NCBI RefSeq assembly: GCF_036237315.1
Contig: NZ_CP108356.1
Location: 7,693,501-7,757,500 of the forward strand
Length of the DNA: 64,000 nucleotides
From: Streptomyces sp. NBC_01351
GTDB taxonomy: Bacteria > Actinomycetota > Actinomycetes > Streptomycetales > Streptomycetaceae
Direction: 5' to 3'
A program made the position numbers and the translations under genes. The notes under the pieces are model-generated. The model did no database searches. It saw only the letters and a list, made by a program, of their open reading frames with translations, and had not been told where the DNA came from. Position 1 is the first letter of the stretch. The number at the start of each line of letters is the position of its first letter. Below are positions 14,264-23,560 of this stretch, in pieces.

Positions 14264-17200
14264 TCAGCCCCCGGCCGGCAGGAGGAACGCCCGCCGCTCG
14301 TCCGAGGTCAGCGCGCGCAGCTGCCGGGAGCGGGCGCGCCCGAGCAGGGCCTGCGGGTCCGTCGCGGCCACGTCCCAGATCCGCAGCGTGCGGTCGCGCG
14401 AGGCCGTCACGAGCCGGGAGCCGTCCGGGTGCCAGCCCAGGCCGTTGACCCAGTCGGCGCCGACACCGACGACCGAGAGCTGCGTGGCGGTCGCCGGGTC
14501 CCAGAGGCGCACCGTGCGGTCCCGGGACGCCGAGGCGATCAGGGTGCCGTCCGGCGACCAGGCCACGCGCTGGACCCGGTCCTCGTGACCGGTCATGACG
14601 GCGAGCTCGACCCCGCCGAAGGGGTCCCAGAGGCGGAGCGTGCGGTCCCGGGAGCCGGTGACGAGGCGACTGCCGTCCGGCGACCAGTCGATCTTCCAGG
14701 CGTGGTCCTGGTGGCCGGTCAGCACGGTGACCACCGCGCCCGTGGCCGTGTCCCACACGAGGATCGTCCGCCCGGTGCCGGAGGTGGCGAGGTGTCTGCC
14801 GTCCGGGGACCAGGCCGTCCCGGTGAGCCAGTCGTCCTGGCCGCGCGTGCGCCGCCCGGAATCCAGCACGTGCACGGCGGCGCCCGTGGCGGCGTCCCAG
14901 ATCCGTACGGTGCTGTCGCGCGAGGCGGTGGCGACCCGGGTGCCGTCCGGCGACCACGAGACGTCGGACAGCTCGTCGCGGTGCCCGCGGAGCGCCGTAC
15001 GGGAGCCCTCGTGCCCGGGGCTCCACAGCAGGGCCTCGCCGTCGCGCAGGGCAGCCGCCACCCTGGTGCCGTCGGGCGACCAGGCGACGTCCGACACCTC
15101 GGCCCCGGGGTGCAGTACGCCCCCCGGCCGGCCGGAGCGCGCGTCCCATACGCGTACGGTGCCGTCCTGGGAGGCGCTGGCTATGCGTTCGCCGTCCGGG
15201 GACCAGGCGGCCTGCCACACCGAATCCTCGTGGCCGTGCAGGGTGTTGGTCCGTTCGCCGGCGTCCCAGACGGCGAGGACCCGGTCGCGGGAGGCGCTGG
15301 CGAGCCGCGACCCGTCGGGCGACCACGCGAGGTCGTACACCGTGTCGGTGTGGCCGCTCAGCCAGAGCCCGGCCTCCGCGGTCGCGGTGCCCGACTCGTC
15401 TGCGAGCTGCCAGACGCGCACACCGCGGTCCTGGTCGCCGGCGGCCAGCCGCCGCCCGTCCGGCGACCAGGCAAGGCAGTTGAGGCCGTCCATGCTGTCC
15501 AGCCGCTGCCGGACCCGCCAGGAACCGGTGGACCAGATCCGCACCGTACGGTCCTTGGACGCGGAGGCGAGGCTGCGCCCGTCGGGCGACCAGCGGACGC
15601 ACTCGACCGTGTCCTGATGGCCCGGCAGCACGCGCAGGACCTCCCCGGAGGCCGCCTCCCAGATCCGTACCTCCGCTCCCTCGCCCGCACTGGCTATGCG
15701 CTCGCCGTCGGGGGACCAGGCCACGCTCCACACCGTGTGCGCGTGGCCGTGAAGGGTGCGGACCTCGCCGTGCCCGGAGGCCGGGCCGGTGTCCCAGACC
15801 CGCAGCACGCGGTCGCTGCCGGCGGAGACGAGCCGGCTGCCGTCCGGTGCCCACGCGACCGCGGTGACCCCCTCGGCACGTCCCCCGGGCCGCACAGGGT
15901 GCCGCAGCAGGGCGAGCCGTGTCCAGGTCCCGGTGTCCCATACGGCCACGGTCCCCTCCTTGGCGCCGCAGGCGATCCGGCTCCCGTCGGGCGACCAGGC
16001 CAGGGCAATGAGCCGGCCGGACCCATCCAGGTGCACGGCCGGCTCCGCCGCGAGGTCGGCCTCGGCGTCCGCCGCCGGCCACACCCGCAGGCCGCCCTCA
16101 GCCGAACAGACCGCCAGCCACCTGCCGTCGGGCGACCACGCCGTCCCCGTCACGGCAGCCTCGAAGCCCCGGTGAGCGCCGCGCAGCCGGGAGGAGTCCA
16201 GTGCGGTCCGCAGCGCCTGGGCGAGGGCCGGCGTGAGCCCGCACTCCTCGGCCGCGGCCAGCCCGGCCGCCGTCGCCAACTCCGGCTTGAGCTCAGCGCT
16301 TTCGAGCACCCGCAGGGCCACCGCATCCGCCGCGCGCGCCATCGTCGCCCGGTCCGCGCGCGCCGAGCGGTCCACGAACTCCGTGACCAGCGGCGCCGCG
16401 CCCAGCACCCGGGCGGACCCGTCCATCCACTGCCGGGCCAGGGCGAGCCGCTCCCCGGTCAGCAGGTACGCGTCCGGCCGGCCGGCGTGCTCCCAGTCCT
16501 GCGCCCAGCGCTCCAACTCGGTACGCCGGTGCAGCTCGTCGGCGCGCGCGGCGACCGCCTGGCCCAGCGGCGGCCACCGCCGGAACAGGGCCTCGTGGGC
16601 CACGTCCAGCAGCCCGCCGTCGCCCGTCAGCAGCCGGCCGGCCACGAAGGCGTCGGCGACCTCCCGCTGTGCGGGGTCCAGGTCGGCGCGCGGCACCCGC
16701 CGCCGGGTGGGCTCGCCGCGGTCGACCGTCACGAACCGCAGCAGCGTCGGCAGGACGGGCGCCTGCGCGCCCAGCTCGGCCGTGATCCGGTCCGCCCGGT
16801 CCGACAGGGCTCCGGGGACCCCGCCGAGCGCCCGGTACGTCTCGTCGGTCACCGTCCCGCCGGAGCCGCCGGCCCGCAGGTACAGCTCCTGCAGGGTGTA
16901 GGCGAGCAGGGGGAGCGCGTCGCCGCCCCCGCAGTCGTCGACCATGCGGGCGACGACTCCCGGCGCGAAGGCGAGCCCGGCCTGCTCTGCGGGCCGCTCG
17001 ATGACCTCGTACAGCTCCTCGCGGCCGAGCGTCCCGATGGCCATGGTGTCCCGGACCAGCTCGGCGAGCCCGCTCTCCAGGAAGCCGGTGAGGAAGTCCG
17101 AGCGCAGGGTGGCGACCACCCACAGTTGGGGGTCCTCGCGCAGGGCCGTGCGGACCGCCGCGAGGAACTCGGCGCGCTCCTCGGGTCCGGACAGGGTGAG

Positions 17201-17776
17201 CAGCTCCTCCAGCTGGTCGACCACGAGCAACGCGGGCCGGGTGTCCGGCAGTTGCCCCAGCCCTCGGCGCAGCGCGCCGACCGGGTCCGTACCCGGCGAG
17301 AACGGCTCGGCGACCGCCCAGCGCCTGCGCCGCCGGGCCAGCGCGGGCAGCAGTCCGGCCCGTACCAGTGAGGACTTGCCGCTGCCGGACGGCCCGACGA
17401 CGGTGACGCACCGCGCGGCCCGCCCGGGAACCGCCGGGTGGAGCCGGCCGACCAGCTCGGAGACCTCGCGGTCGCGGCCGAAGAAGACGGCCGCATCGGC
17501 CTCGGTGAAGGCTTCGAGCCCGGGAAAGGGCGGCTGCTCGGAATCCCACGCGCGCCGGACGGCCACCGGCCGGTCGAGGTAGTGCAGCCAGACCTGGCCG
17601 ACGACCAGGGCCAGCACGCCCACGACGATCAGCGGCACCGACCAGGTCCGCAACAACCGCAGCAGGAACGGGACGTGGCCGTCCTCGCTGGTCGCGTAGT
17701 TCGTCGCGATGGCCATGAGTGCCCCGACGAGGACGAGCAGGACATCGAGCATGAGTTTGAGAGGGCGTCGGTCCAC
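14264..17776 (-). CDS. Membrane-anchored STAND-type NTPase with 14 WD40 repeats
   Basis: A 1170-residue protein. Two N-terminal hydrophobic helices (about residues 9-26 and 46-65) anchor it with the rest in the cytoplasm. FPGLEAFTEADAAVFFGRD is the typical lead-in of nSTAND NTPases. Walker A is GPSGSGKSS (128-136) and Walker B is ALLVVDQLEELLT (about 182-194). A helical winged region follows, then from about residue 535 fourteen WD40 units, nearly all with the signature W-S-P-D-G and ending in W-D or a variant, enough for two seven-bladed propellers. The GTG start at 17776 has only a weak ribosome site; ATG 17752 is an alternative. STAND proteins are signal-triggered switches; here no effector domain is fused. 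It is divergent from a protease-nuclease fusion 151 bp away. Confidence 0.9.
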   Translation of the reverse strand: MDRRPLKLMLDVLLVLVGALMAIATNYATSEDGHVPFLLRLLRTWSVPLIVVGVLALVVGQVWLHYLDRPVAVRRAWDSEQPPFPGLEAFTEADAAVFFGRDREVSELVGRLHPAVPGRAARCVTVVGPSGSGKSSLVRAGLLPALARRRRRWAVAEPFSPGTDPVGALRRGLGQLPDTRPALLVVDQLEELLTLSGPEERAEFLAAVRTALREDPQLWVVATLRSDFLTGFLESGLAELVRDTMAIGTLGREELYEVIERPAEQAGLAFAPGVVARMVDDCGGGDALPLLAYTLQELYLRAGGSGGTVTDETYRALGGVPGALSDRADRITAELGAQAPVLPTLLRFVTVDRGEPTRRRVPRADLDPAQREVADAFVAGRLLTGDGGLLDVAHEALFRRWPPLGQAVAARADELHRRTELERWAQDWEHAGRPDAYLLTGERLALARQWMDGSARVLGAAPLVTEFVDRSARADRATMARAADAVALRVLESAELKPELATAAGLAAAEECGLTPALAQALRTALDSSRLRGAHRGFEAAVTGTAWSPDGRWLAVCSAEGGLRVWPAADAEADLAAEPAVHLDGSGRLIALAWSPDGSRIACGAKEGTVAVWDTGTWTRLALLRHPVRPGGRAEGVTAVAWAPDGSRLVSAGSDRVLRVWDTGPASGHGEVRTLHGHAHTVWSVAWSPDGERIASAGEGAEVRIWEAASGEVLRVLPGHQDTVECVRWSPDGRSLASASKDRTVRIWSTGSWRVRQRLDSMDGLNCLAWSPDGRRLAAGDQDRGVRVWQLADESGTATAEAGLWLSGHTDTVYDLAWSPDGSRLASASRDRVLAVWDAGERTNTLHGHEDSVWQAAWSPDGERIASASQDGTVRVWDARSGRPGGVLHPGAEVSDVAWSPDGTRVAAALRDGEALLWSPGHEGSRTALRGHRDELSDVSWSPDGTRVATASRDSTVRIWDAATGAAVHVLDSGRRTRGQDDWLTGTAWSPDGRHLATSGTGRTILVWDTATGAVVTVLTGHQDHAWKIDWSPDGSRLVTGSRDRTLRLWDPFGGVELAVMTGHEDRVQRVAWSPDGTLIASASRDRTVRLWDPATATQLSVVGVGADWVNGLGWHPDGSRLVTASRDRTLRIWDVAATDPQALLGRARSRQLRALTSDERRAFLLPAGG

Positions 17777-17927
17777 GCCCGAACCCTAACCGGGCGCTCG
17801 ACGAGCCCGTCGATCATCCCGGCCGTACGCTGAAAGGGGCACGTCCGGGAGGGAGGCCCCACGCTGTTCGCGTCGATGTCCACGACCGCGACCGCGGGGG
17901 AGGCCGCATGCCCGGAGGGAGCCGTCC

Positions 17928-19811
17928 ATGGCCGCCGAAAAGCGTACGTCCGCCAAACCGAAGGCCGCCACCGCGGCCGACGGGCGGGAACAGCTCGTCA
18001 CCGCGCTGAAGCAGTTCATCCGTACCCGCGGGTCGAGCTACCTCAAGGACCCCAACGTGTCCTCGATCGGCATCGGCTACAAGGAGAAGGGCGGGAAACG
18101 GGGCAAGGAACTGGTCCTCCAGTTCACCGTCGACCGGAAGGTCGTGCCGGAGGCCGTGGGCGGGCTGAGGAGCGCGGAGATACCGAAGGTCATCGACATA
18201 GGCGGCGGCGTGAAGGTACCGACCGATGTCGTGCAGCGCAGCTACAAACCGCACTTCCTCGTGGTGGCCGAAGCACAGACGCCGGAGCGGCAGACACGCG
18301 TCGACCCGCTCCGACCCGGTGTGAGCGTGGGGAACGTCAAGGTGTCCGCCGGCACCCTCGGGTGCGTCGTCTTCGACAAGACCGACGGATCCACCTGCCT
18401 GCTCAGCAACTGGCACGTGCTGGACGGCCGCACCGGTGAGATCGGCGACGACGTCGTACAGCCCGGCAAGGCCGACGACAGCCGCCTCGCCCAGAACCGC
18501 ATCGGCACCCTGCGGCGCTCCCACCTCGGGACGGTCGGGGACTGCGCCGTCTCCACGATCACCGACCGTGACGTCGAAACCGACGTCCTCGACCTGGGCG
18601 TGACACCGGCGCGGCTGGGAGAACCGCAGATCGACGACAAGGTCGTCAAGAGCGGGCGCACGACGGGGGTCACGCACGGGGTGGTGAGTCGTCCCTTCGC
18701 CAAGGTCAGCATCGACTACGGAGCTCCGGTGGGCGTGCGGGAAATCGAATGCTTCGAGATAGGCCCCGACCCCGGCAAACCGGCGGACGGGGACGAGATC
18801 AGCTCGCCCGGCGACTCCGGTTCGGCGTGGCTGTTCACGACGCGCACCGGCCGACCGACGGACGTCCTGGCCGGCCTGCACTTCGGCGGCGAGGGGGACG
18901 GTGACCCCGAGGACCGGGCGCTGGCCTGCTTCCCGCAGGCCGTCTTCCAGGAGCTGAAGATCACCCTGGACCGGCCGGCCCCCGAAGCCCCGGCAGCCCC
19001 GACCGGATACGACCCGGGCTTCCTCTCCGTCCCGGTCGCCACCCCGCAGCTCAACCCGTCGATCAGACCGGACGCCACCCTGCTCGACGGGTCCGAGGTC
19101 ATCCCGTACACCCACTTCTCACTGGCCCTCAGCACACCGCGGCGCTTCGCGATCTGGGTGGCCTGGAACATCGACGGGGCGAGCCTCAAGAAGCTCAGCC
19201 GCCAAGGCATCGACTTCACCAAGGACCCCCGCCTGCCGGCCTCCGCCCAGGTCGGCAACGAGCTGTACAAGGGCCGGAACAACCGGCTGGACCGGGGCCA
19301 CATCGCGCGCCGCGCCGACCTCGTGTGGGGCCCGCTGCCCGAGGCGAACCGGGCCAACGAGGACTCGTTCTTCTACACCAACATCACCCCGCAGATGGAC
19401 GACTTCAACCAGAGCTCCCGCAGCGGTGTCTGGGGAAAGCTGGAGGACGCCGTCTTCGAGGACACCGACGTGGACGACCTCAAGGTGAGCCTGTTCGGAG
19501 GCCCCGTCTTCCACGAGGACGACCGCGAGTTCAGAGGAGTCCGGATACCGCGGGAGTTCTGGAAGGTCCTCGTGTTCTCGGAGCGGGGAACCCTCAAGTG
19601 CAAGGCGTTCCTGTTGACGCAGGGCCTGGAACTGGCCGAATCGCTGGAACTCGACGAGTTCCGCGTCTTCCAGGTGAAACTGGGCGAGGTCCGGAGACGG
19701 ACCCACCTCCGCTTCCCCGCGGCGATGACGAACGCGGACACGCTGGTGGTGCCGGAGTCGCTGGACGACCGGACGCCGCTCGACAGCCCGGCGGACATCG
19801 ACTGGTCCTGA
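17928..19811 (+). CDS. Trypsin-like serine protease fused to DNA/RNA non-specific endonuclease
   Basis: A 627-residue two-enzyme fusion; ATG 17928 has GGAGGGAG upstream. The N-terminal domain (about 1-115) carries NVSSIGIGYKEKGGK and VPTDVVQ, features often seen ahead of NAL1-like prokaryotic trypsins. The protease triad is visible: H163 in SNWHVLDG, D205 in VGDCAV, and S297 in SPGDSGSAW. From about residue 370 the sequence is a NUC-type beta-beta-alpha metal nuclease: DRGH (D455, H458), then YTNITPQMDDFNQ with the metal-binding Asn N485. No signal peptide or membrane segment is seen, so it should be cytoplasmic, where an unrestrained nuclease would be toxic. Its divergent neighbour is a STAND NTPase. 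A regulated suicide effector is possible but unproven. Confidence 0.88.
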   Translation: MAAEKRTSAKPKAATAADGREQLVTALKQFIRTRGSSYLKDPNVSSIGIGYKEKGGKRGKELVLQFTVDRKVVPEAVGGLRSAEIPKVIDIGGGVKVPTDVVQRSYKPHFLVVAEAQTPERQTRVDPLRPGVSVGNVKVSAGTLGCVVFDKTDGSTCLLSNWHVLDGRTGEIGDDVVQPGKADDSRLAQNRIGTLRRSHLGTVGDCAVSTITDRDVETDVLDLGVTPARLGEPQIDDKVVKSGRTTGVTHGVVSRPFAKVSIDYGAPVGVREIECFEIGPDPGKPADGDEISSPGDSGSAWLFTTRTGRPTDVLAGLHFGGEGDGDPEDRALACFPQAVFQELKITLDRPAPEAPAAPTGYDPGFLSVPVATPQLNPSIRPDATLLDGSEVIPYTHFSLALSTPRRFAIWVAWNIDGASLKKLSRQGIDFTKDPRLPASAQVGNELYKGRNNRLDRGHIARRADLVWGPLPEANRANEDSFFYTNITPQMDDFNQSSRSGVWGKLEDAVFEDTDVDDLKVSLFGGPVFHEDDREFRGVRIPREFWKVLVFSERGTLKCKAFLLTQGLELAESLELDEFRVFQVKLGEVRRRTHLRFPAAMTNADTLVVPESLDDRTPLDSPADIDWS

Positions 19812-19830
19812 GGTCATGGCCGCAGGACCC

Positions 19831-19858
19831 GCGCGGCCCGGCGGCCGGCTCGCCGCGC
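19831..19858. terminator. Hairpin between convergent nuclease and deacetylase genes
   Basis: GCGCGGC (19831-19837) pairs with GCCGCGC (19852-19858); the loop itself contains CCGG-CGG-CCGG. It lies in the 53-bp gap between two convergent stop codons and can serve both directions. Confidence 0.5.
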
Positions 19859-19864
19859 AGGTGG

Positions 19865-20608
19865 TCAGGGGACGAGGAGCCCGCGCAGGTCGATGACCTC
19901 GTACCCCTCGTCCAGGGCCGCGTCGATGATCCGGGGGAGGGCCTGCGCGTCGATGACGACCCCGTCGCCCGTACTGCCCACGTGCATCTGGATGATCGCG
20001 CCGGGCGTGAGCGCGTCCACGGCCCGCTCGACCGCCTTCGCCACGCTCATGCCGCCCGCCGCCCCCAGGTAGCCGTTGGTGTCGGTGGTGAACTCGATCG
20101 CCGCGTAGCCGAGGTCGTTGACGTCGGCGACGGACTCTTCGGAGGTGGCGCTGTACGGGAACCGGAAGAACGGCAGCGGCTCCGTCCCCGACGCCGCACG
20201 GATCGCCGCGTCGGCTCGGCGCACCTCCTGCTCCCGCTCCGCCGTGCTCAGGTCGTCGAAGTAGGGGTGGCTGTGGGAATGGTTGCCCAGGCCGTGCGAG
20301 GCGCCCATGGCGCGCACCGCGGCGGGATGGGCCCGGGCGAACTCGCCCGTCGGGAAGAAGGTCGCGGACAGCTTCCGGCGGCGCAGCTCGCCGAGGACGG
20401 AGTCGATTCCGCTCTCGTCCCATGCGGCGTTGAAGGTGAGCGCCACGACCCTGCGGGACGTGGGGAGACGGCGGATCTCACTGCCGAGGAGCTCCGCCGG
20501 CGGGCGCGGCCCCGAGGGTGACGCCGACGCGGCCGAACACGGCGCGAGCCCCGCGGCCGCCAGCGAAAGTGCCGCCGCCACCACGGCGCGTCGTCCCGGA
20601 TCCACCAT
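19865..20608 (-). CDS. Exported polysaccharide deacetylase (NodB domain, CE4)
   Basis: A 247-residue exported enzyme, ATG 20608 with GGAGAG upstream. The signal region has a twin arginine (DPGRRAVVAAALSLAAAG) and so may use Tat; a Cys follows but its context APC is a poor lipobox. The NodB fold is clear: motif 1 is LTFNAAWDESG, motif 2 is HSHSHPYF (metal histidines), motif 3 is RFPYS, and the C-terminal motif IIQMHVG carries the catalytic-side His. The first Asp of the canonical TFDD is replaced by Asn, with Asp three residues later, a variant I recall from other actinobacterial members. Probable role is N-deacetylation of cell-wall or extracellular glycans. Confidence 0.87.
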   Translation of the reverse strand: MVDPGRRAVVAAALSLAAAGLAPCSAASASPSGPRPPAELLGSEIRRLPTSRRVVALTFNAAWDESGIDSVLGELRRRKLSATFFPTGEFARAHPAAVRAMGASHGLGNHSHSHPYFDDLSTAEREQEVRRADAAIRAASGTEPLPFFRFPYSATSEESVADVNDLGYAAIEFTTDTNGYLGAAGGMSVAKAVERAVDALTPGAIIQMHVGSTGDGVVIDAQALPRIIDAALDEGYEVIDLRGLLVP

Positions 20609-20708
20609 CGTCTCTCCCTCCACCGCGGCCGCCGCTCGACGGCCTGCGACGACTATGGAAGAGCCGCGGCGCGGTGCCCGGCAGACCGTGCCGGGCACCC
20701 GGGTGATC

Positions 20709-21251
20709 TCACACGGGCATCCGGCGCAGCCGGGTCGTGAGGTGGTGCGTCAGGGGCTCGCCCACCGCAGCCATGTCGTGGGTGACCGTGATCTCGTCCT
20801 CGCCCAGCGCGTAGTGGCGCCGCGTCCCGGTGACCTCCTTGGCCAGCGGGGTCAGCGCCACGTCCTTCGTCTCGATCTCGATCTCCGTGTCGGAGACCCG
20901 CCCGACGTACGCCTCCACGATGCCGGTCGGGTGGGCGAGCACGACTTCCAGGGTCGCGTCGGGCGTCACCCGCCACCACCCCGCCTCGCGCCCCGCCGGG
21001 CGCACGGGAGCCCCGGACCCGTCGATCAGCCAGGCGCGCGCCTCGTAGCGCAGGAAGGGCCGCCCGTCGTGGCTGAAGGTGACTTCCTGCTCGTACCGGA
21101 AGTCGGTCTCCAGGGTCGGGTACTGGCCCTGCCCCCGGCCGTGCCAGCGCCCGATCAGCGGCAGCACGGGCTTCAGCAGCGGGTGCGGCTCGGGCCCCTC
21201 GCCGAGGACGTGGGTGTCAGGGTACGGATTTTCCTGCGCCGACTCGAACAT
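20709..21251 (-). CDS. Nitrobindin family heme-binding protein
   Basis: A 180-residue FABP-like beta-barrel protein. ATG 21251 follows AAGGTGAG. The family signature GxWxGxGxGxYP appears as IGRWHGRGQGQYP near residues 33-45, and the C-terminal EPLTHHLTTRLRR contains the histidines from which the ferric-heme ligand is drawn. Known nitrobindins bind heme b in the ferric state and react with nitric oxide and peroxynitrite. It is cytoplasmic and lies downstream of the EF-G-like gene on the same strand, but a strong hairpin separates them, so it is probably transcribed on its own. Confidence 0.88.
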   Translation of the reverse strand: MFESAQENPYPDTHVLGEGPEPHPLLKPVLPLIGRWHGRGQGQYPTLETDFRYEQEVTFSHDGRPFLRYEARAWLIDGSGAPVRPAGREAGWWRVTPDATLEVVLAHPTGIVEAYVGRVSDTEIEIETKDVALTPLAKEVTGTRRHYALGEDEITVTHDMAAVGEPLTHHLTTRLRRMPV

Positions 21252-21317
21252 GCTCACCTTGCCTGTGTACGAAGATCCCCCGGCTCCGCAGCCTAGCCCG
21301 CAGGTACCCGCCGGACC

Positions 21318-21346
21318 CGCCCCGTCCCGAGGACCGGGACGGGGCG
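21318..21346 (-). terminator. Strong hairpin after EF-G-like gene
   Basis: CGCCCCGTCCC (21318-21328) and GGGACGGGGCG (21336-21346) form a perfect 11-bp stem with a 7-nt loop, starting about 20 bp past the EF-G-like stop codon. Confidence 0.7.
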
Positions 21347-21366
21347 AGTCGGCCGGACCGTGCCCG

Positions 21367-23424
21367 CTACCGGGTCGGCACGACCCCGGCGACCGAGGCC
21401 GGAACCGGTGCCAGACCGGCCGGCCGGGCGGTGAAGGTGCCCCGGCCCTGGGTCCGGCCGCGCAGCCGGGATGCGTAGCCGAAGAGCTCGGCCAGCGGCA
21501 CGGACGCCGTGACCACGGCGCCCCCGGCCCCGGCGGTGGAGCCCGAGACCCGTCCCCGGCGCGCCGCGAGATCACCCAGTACGCCGCCCACGGCGTCCTC
21601 GGGGACGCTCACCGTCACCTCCACGACCGGCTCCAGCAGTTCCACCGTGCTCGCCCGCAGCGCCTCGCGCAGGCCGAACCGGCCCGCCGCCCGGAACGCC
21701 AACTCCGAGGAGTCCTTGGAGTGGGTCGCCCCGTCGGTGAGCGTGACCCGAAGGCCCGTCACCGGGTACCCGCCGAGCGGTCCCTCGGCCAGGGCGTCCC
21801 GGCAGCCGGCCTCCACGGCACGCGCGTACTCCTGCGGCACGCGCCCGCCGACGACCGTCGACCGGAACTCGAAGCCCGCCCCGTCCAATGGCTCGACATC
21901 GAGGACGACGTGCGCGAACTGCCCCGCACCACCGTCCTGTTTGACGTGCCGGTGGACCAGGCCGGTCACCCCGCGCACGACGGTCTCCCGGTACGAGACC
22001 TGCGGCCGGCCGACCTCGACCTCCACCGCGTGAGCGCGGCGGATCTTCTCCACCGCGACCTCCAGATGGAGCTCGCCCATCCCCGACAGCACCGTCTGAC
22101 CCGTCTCCGCGTCGGACCGCACCACCAGCGAGGGATCCTCTTCCACCAGCCGGGCCAGCGCCGAAGCCAGCCGCCCGGTGTCGGTACTGCGCCGCGCCTC
22201 GACCGCCACCGAGACCACCGGCTCCGCCACCGACGGCGGTTCCAGGACCAGCGGCGCGCCCGGCGCGCACAGGGTCGTGCCCGCCCGGGCCGCCTTGAGC
22301 CCGATCACCGCGACGATGTCACCCGCGCTCGCCTCCTCCCGCTCCTCGTGCCGGTCCGCCTGCACCCGCAGGATCCGCCCGACCCGCTCGGTACGGCCCG
22401 TGGCCGGATCCAGGACGGACTCGCCCTTGCGCAGCGTGCCCGCGTAGACCCGTACGTAGGTGAGCCGCCCCGTCGCCGTGGCCGTCACCTTGAAGGCGAG
22501 CGCCGCGAACGGCTCCGCCGGGTCGGGGGCCCGCTCCTGCTCCGCGCCGCCGCCCGCCGCCGTCCCGCGTACCGGCGGCATGTCAGCGGGCGAGGGCAGG
22601 TACGCCAGTACGGCGTCCAGCAGCGGCTCGATTCCGCGGTTGCGGTACGCCGAACCGCACAGCACCACGACGGCGTCCCCGCGCAGCGTCAGCTCCCGCA
22701 GGGCGCGGACCAGGGTCCGCTCGGTCAGCGCCGACGTCGCGCAGAACTCCTCCAGCGCCTCCGCGTTGAGCTCCGCCACCGTTTCCTCCAGCAGCCTGCG
22801 TCGCCGCGCGGCCTCCTCCCGCAGGGACTCGGGGACCGGACCGGCCTCGTACGCGTCGGAGCCGGCAGTCCACAGCAGCGCCCGCATCGCGAGCAGGTCG
22901 ACGACACCGGTGAACTCGCCCTCGTGTCCGACGGGCAGCTGGACCACGAGCGGGACGGTGCCCAGCCGGTCCCGGATCGAGGCGACGGCCCTGTCGAGGT
23001 CGGCGCCCGCCCGGTCCAGCTTGTTGACGAACGCGATCCGCGGCACCCCGTACCGGTCGGCCTGGCGCCACACCGACTCGCTCTGCGGTTCCACGCCGGC
23101 GACGGCGTCGAACACCGCGACCGCCCCGTCCAGCACACGCAGCGAGCGCTCGACCTCGTCGGCGAAGTCGACGTGGCCCGGGGTGTCGATGAGGTTCACG
23201 CGGTGGCCGCCCCAGGAGCAGCTGACGGCCGCGGCGAAGATGGTGATGCCGCGGTCGCGTTCCTGGGCGTCGAAGTCGGTGACGGTCGTGCCGTCGTGGA
23301 CCTCGCCGCGTTTGTGGACGGCGCCGGTCGTGTACAGGATGCGTTCGGTGAGGGTGGTCTTGCCGGCGTCGACGTGGGCGAGGATGCCCAGATTGCGGAC
23401 GGCGGTGAGGAGGGTGGTGCGCAT
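21367..23424 (-). CDS. Elongation factor G paralogue (translational GTPase)
   Basis: A 685-residue EF-G/ribosomal-protection-type GTPase. The G1 loop AHVDAGKTT lies near residue 16, G2/switch I ends [10 protein letters not shown]3 is DTPGHVDF and G4 is NKLD. Domain II ([19 protein letters not shown]), domain III ([15 protein letters not shown]), domain IV ([23 protein letters not shown], with the loop after RAVEAG) and domain V follow in order. It lacks the ribosomal-operon context of the main fusA gene. Alternative EF-G copies act in translocation, ribosome recycling or drug protection, and which applies here is unknown. A 39-codon ORF and 10-bp repeats precede it on the same strand, suggesting post-initiation control. 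Confidence 0.88.
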   Translation of the reverse strand: MRTTLLTAVRNLGILAHVDAGKTTLTERILYTTGAVHKRGEVHDGTTVTDFDAQERDRGITIFAAAVSCSWGGHRVNLIDTPGHVDFADEVERSLRVLDGAVAVFDAVAGVEPQSESVWRQADRYGVPRIAFVNKLDRAGADLDRAVASIRDRLGTVPLVVQLPVGHEGEFTGVVDLLAMRALLWTAGSDAYEAGPVPESLREEAARRRRLLEETVAELNAEALEEFCATSALTERTLVRALRELTLRGDAVVVLCGSAYRNRGIEPLLDAVLAYLPSPADMPPVRGTAAGGGAEQERAPDPAEPFAALAFKVTATATGRLTYVRVYAGTLRKGESVLDPATGRTERVGRILRVQADRHEEREEASAGDIVAVIGLKAARAGTTLCAPGAPLVLEPPSVAEPVVSVAVEARRSTDTGRLASALARLVEEDPSLVVRSDAETGQTVLSGMGELHLEVAVEKIRRAHAVEVEVGRPQVSYRETVVRGVTGLVHRHVKQDGGAGQFAHVVLDVEPLDGAGFEFRSTVVGGRVPQEYARAVEAGCRDALAEGPLGGYPVTGLRVTLTDGATHSKDSSELAFRAAGRFGLREALRASTVELLEPVVEVTVSVPEDAVGGVLGDLAARRGRVSGSTAGAGGAVVTASVPLAELFGYASRLRGRTQGRGTFTARPAGLAPVPASVAGVVPTR

Positions 23425-23520
23425 GGCCCGAGGCCTTTCGGATGACGAGGAAGGGGGCAGCGCGATTCCCGGACGCGAACCTCACCCGCCGGCCGGACGG
23501 CCGTGCGGGCAAGGCGAATT

Positions 23521-23560
23521 CAGACGACCTGAGACGATCTGAGATGGACTGAGGCGAACT
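23521..23560. repeat. Four tandem imperfect 10-bp repeats
   Basis: Four consecutive decamers, CAGACGACCT, GAGACGATCT, GAGATGGACT and GAGGCGAACT, fill 23521-23560, between the end of the short upstream ORF and the EF-G-like gene. One repeat per DNA helical turn could position a regulator; in the RNA they could also matter for structure. Confidence 0.6.

Noticed and set aside
14186..17371. Long plus-strand open frame opposite the STAND-WD40 gene
   Set aside because: Its repeated units are the antisense of WD40 repeats; no ribosome site or domain, and the minus-strand protein has clear Walker and WD40 motifs.
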